A DNA stretch of 5,575 nucleotides. Origin: an uncultured Christensenellaceae bacterium (lineage in GTDB: Bacteria; Bacillota; Clostridia; Christensenellales; Pumilibacteraceae). Positions 4,613 through 5,575 of the stretch are shown here, in pieces (position 1 is the first letter of the stretch; each line of letters begins with the position of its first letter). The notes beneath the pieces are model-generated. The model saw only the letters and a program-made list of their open reading frames with translations. It was not told the DNA's origin and ran no database searches. A program made the position numbers and the translations under genes. The stretch is taken from positions 1-5,575 of the forward strand of contig CAJUKR010000063.1 in assembly GCA_910587025.1 (NCBI GenBank). Reading direction: 5' to 3'.

Positions 4613-5575
4613 TCAGCCCGAATGGCGGAATGGCAGACGCGACGGACTTAAAATCCGTTTGCGAGTTCGCAGTGTCGGTTCAAGTCCGACTTCGGGCACC
4701 AGAGGCGATAAAGATTGAACCTTTATCGCAGATAAGACCTTGTCGTTATCGGCAAGGTCTATTTCTTTAATTTCCTTGTCGTTGCCGAAAGTCAGATATG
4801 TAACTACTGTATCGTCGTAAACAAACACTTTGTAAACGAGGTGGTCTATAAGTTTCTTTTGGTATTCCTTGTCGTTCGGGTCGCCCTTTATTAGCATAGC
4901 CACAAAGTCAATAATCTTTTCTTTTGTTATCTTTTGCCCGCGCTCTAACTCTATTTGAGCCTTGTGGGCGGTTAAATCTTTTATAAGTATTTCTATCTCT
5001 TGCATTTTGCGCTCTATATTTGCCCGCAGTAGGTCGTTACGCGCCAGTATAAAGGCGTTTGTAAGTTGTTCCGCCTCGTCTTGTGCGTGGCGGATTTGCG
5101 CTTCTATGCTCCGCATTCCGTTGTCGCCAGTGCGTTGCTCGTGGTAGTTTATTGTGTCTTGCGCAACTTTCTCAACGTTTTTTCTATCGCTCAAAAATTC
5201 GTGTACCACTTGGGTAACGTACAATTCCAGTTTGTCTTTGTCCTCGCGTTTCTTGTCGCAGAGTGCTTTATTTTTCTGCTTACAAACATAATAATAATGT
5301 TTTTTGCCTAATCTGCTTGTTCCGCCGCCCGCTATCATAGCCGTGCCGCAATGTCCGCAGAACGCTTTGCCCGTAAGCAAATACGGCTCAATAGCGGAGT
5401 TTGCGCCCGCAAGTATTTTGTTTTGCTGTAACCTTTTTTGCACCTTTGCAAAAGTTGCCTTGTCTATGATAGCAGGGTATGTATTCGCGCATAGCCGTTG
5501 CCCGTGCATAAATTCACCCGTGTACTTGGCGTTAGACAGCCAGTTTTCAAACGTGCGGAAAGTAAACGGCTTGCC
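4613..5575 (-). CDS. Large serine recombinase, C-terminal part (cut by right edge)
   Basis: Site-specific DNA recombinase of the large serine family, which integrates and excises mobile elements. The 320 visible residues enter the window already open. They begin with the end of the recombinase domain (GKPFTFRTFENWLSNAKYTGEF, positions 5575-5510, then HGQRLCANTYPAIID). A zinc ribbon follows with C73, C76, C98 and C106 (FCGHCGTAMIAGG and YYYVCKQ). A long coiled coil covers about 151-217. The catalytic N-terminal domain with the active serine lies outside. The last ~29 residues (VGLEPTLRTRK and onward) are simply the antisense of tRNA-Leu, and the TGA at 4613-4615 lies in the spacer between the tRNAs. 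The ORF contains an internal ATG (5509), which is not the real start. Integrity of the full gene cannot be judged here. Confidence 0.92.
   Translation of the reverse strand, partial: GKPFTFRTFENWLSNAKYTGEFMHGQRLCANTYPAIIDKATFAKVQKRLQQNKILAGANSAIEPYLLTGKAFCGHCGTAMIAGGGTSRLGKKHYYYVCKQKNKALCDKKREDKDKLELYVTQVVHEFLSDRKNVEKVAQDTINYHEQRTGDNGMRSIEAQIRHAQDEAEQLTNAFILARNDLLRANIERKMQEIEILIKDLTAHKAQIELERGQKITKEKIIDFVAMLIKGDPNDKEYQKKLIDHLVYKVFVYDDTVVTYLTFGNDKEIKEIDLADNDKVLSAIKVQSLSPLVPEVGLEPTLRTRKRILSPSRLPFRHSG
4616..4701 (+). tRNA. tRNA-Leu, anticodon UAA
   Basis: This is an 86-nt class II tRNA with encoded CCA. Acceptor GCCCGAA pairs with TTCGGGC, discriminator A. The D-stem is GCG/CGC, the anticodon stem ACGGA/TCCGT with loop CTTAAAA gives UAA, the long variable arm TGCGA-GT-TCGCA is typical of leucine tRNAs, and the T-arm GTCGG-TTCAAGT-CCGAC is perfect. 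It lies 5 nt after tRNA-Cys. The opposite strand is wholly covered by the recombinase reading frame, so its 3' end is the probable insertion site of the element to the right. Confidence 0.97.
4705..4729 (+). repeat. 9-bp inverted repeat just after tRNA-Leu
   Basis: GCGATAAAG (4705-4713) and CTTTATCGC (4721-4729) are perfect inverted arms with a 7-nt loop, starting 4 bp after the tRNA CCA. No T-run follows, so it is probably not the terminator itself. It could aid tRNA 3' processing or be a recombinase binding site. It also lies inside the recombinase reading frame. Confidence 0.45.
4735..4770 (+). terminator. Intrinsic terminator of the tRNA unit
   Basis: AGACCTTGTC (4735-4744) pairs with GGCAAGGTCT (4751-4760) in a 10-bp stem containing one G-U pair with a 6-nt loop. 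It is followed by the T-rich ATTTCTTTAATTT. It would end transcription of the two tRNAs about 35-65 nt after tRNA-Leu. It lies on the element side of the presumed attachment site and within the recombinase coding sequence on the other strand. Confidence 0.6.

Larger units (their letters stand above)
4702..5575. mobile_element. Left end of an element integrated at the 3' end of tRNA-Leu
   Basis: A recombinase gene that begins immediately beside a tRNA 3' end and reads into it is the usual arrangement of an integrative element or prophage inserted at that tRNA. The tRNA is intact, as expected when the incoming att site restores its 3' end. The exact crossover is unknown and may lie inside the tRNA; the other end (a partial tRNA-Leu repeat) is outside the window. 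Tyrosine recombinases are the commoner users of tRNA sites, so a serine enzyme here is less usual. The type of element cannot be told. Confidence 0.6.

Noticed and set aside
4616..4701. The tail with GLEPTLRTRK read as a conserved protein motif
   Set aside because: This well-known pattern is the antisense translation of tRNA-Leu, not a protein domain.
1..5575. CRISPR array, rRNA or insertion-sequence ends
   Set aside because: No regularly spaced repeats, rRNA-like segments or terminal inverted repeats flanking a transposase were found by eye.

Overview
The window looks like a chromosomal piece of an anaerobic Clostridia-class member of the Bacillota. The evidence is the gene order yajC, TIGR04086-type membrane protein, SCIFF precursor, SCIFF radical-SAM maturase, secD, together with a YtxC-like sporulation-type protein, strong GGAGG ribosome binding sites and sigma-A-type promoters. 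The species cannot be named from the sequence.

Layout. All protein genes lie on the minus strand and read right to left. From the right: (i) 4613-5575 holds the C-terminal part of a large serine recombinase, cut by the window edge. Its reading frame runs antisense through an entire tRNA-Leu gene. (ii) 4537-4701 holds two plus-strand tRNA genes, Cys(GCA) and Leu(UAA), with a sigma-A-type promoter and a hairpin terminator. (iii) 4373-4536 is an AT-rich divergent intergenic region with a terminator-like hairpin, an inverted repeat and the tRNA promoter. (iv) 3641-4372 is a divergent YtxC-family gene. (v) 2910-3566 is yajC with an unusually long acidic tail, under its own promoter. (vi) 2408-2803 is a four-helix membrane protein whose ribosome binding site sits inside a terminator-like hairpin. 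(vii) 2163-2333 is scfA, a 56-residue SCIFF (ranthipeptide) precursor absent from simple long-ORF lists. (viii) 811-2151 is scfB, its radical SAM/SPASM maturase. (ix) 1-675 is the N-terminal 225 residues of SecD, cut at the left edge; secF would be expected next.

How it works together. YajC and SecD belong to the SecDF-YajC accessory complex of the Sec translocase. A RiPP precursor and its thioether-forming maturase lie between them. This is a conserved clostridial arrangement, and it suggests, without proving, a link between the modified peptide and the secretion machinery. Four sigma-A-like promoters (yajC, scfA, secD, tRNAs) with 17-18 bp spacers can be read, so the cluster looks like adjacent short units as much as one operon.

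Most worth a second look: the SCIFF precursor has a seventh cysteine and a 13-residue tail; the scfA-scfB junction can form a long hairpin; a terminator-like stem overlaps the ribosome binding site of the membrane-protein gene; and a serine recombinase takes its last ~29 codons and its stop from tRNA-Leu and the tRNA spacer, marking the edge of an integrated element.
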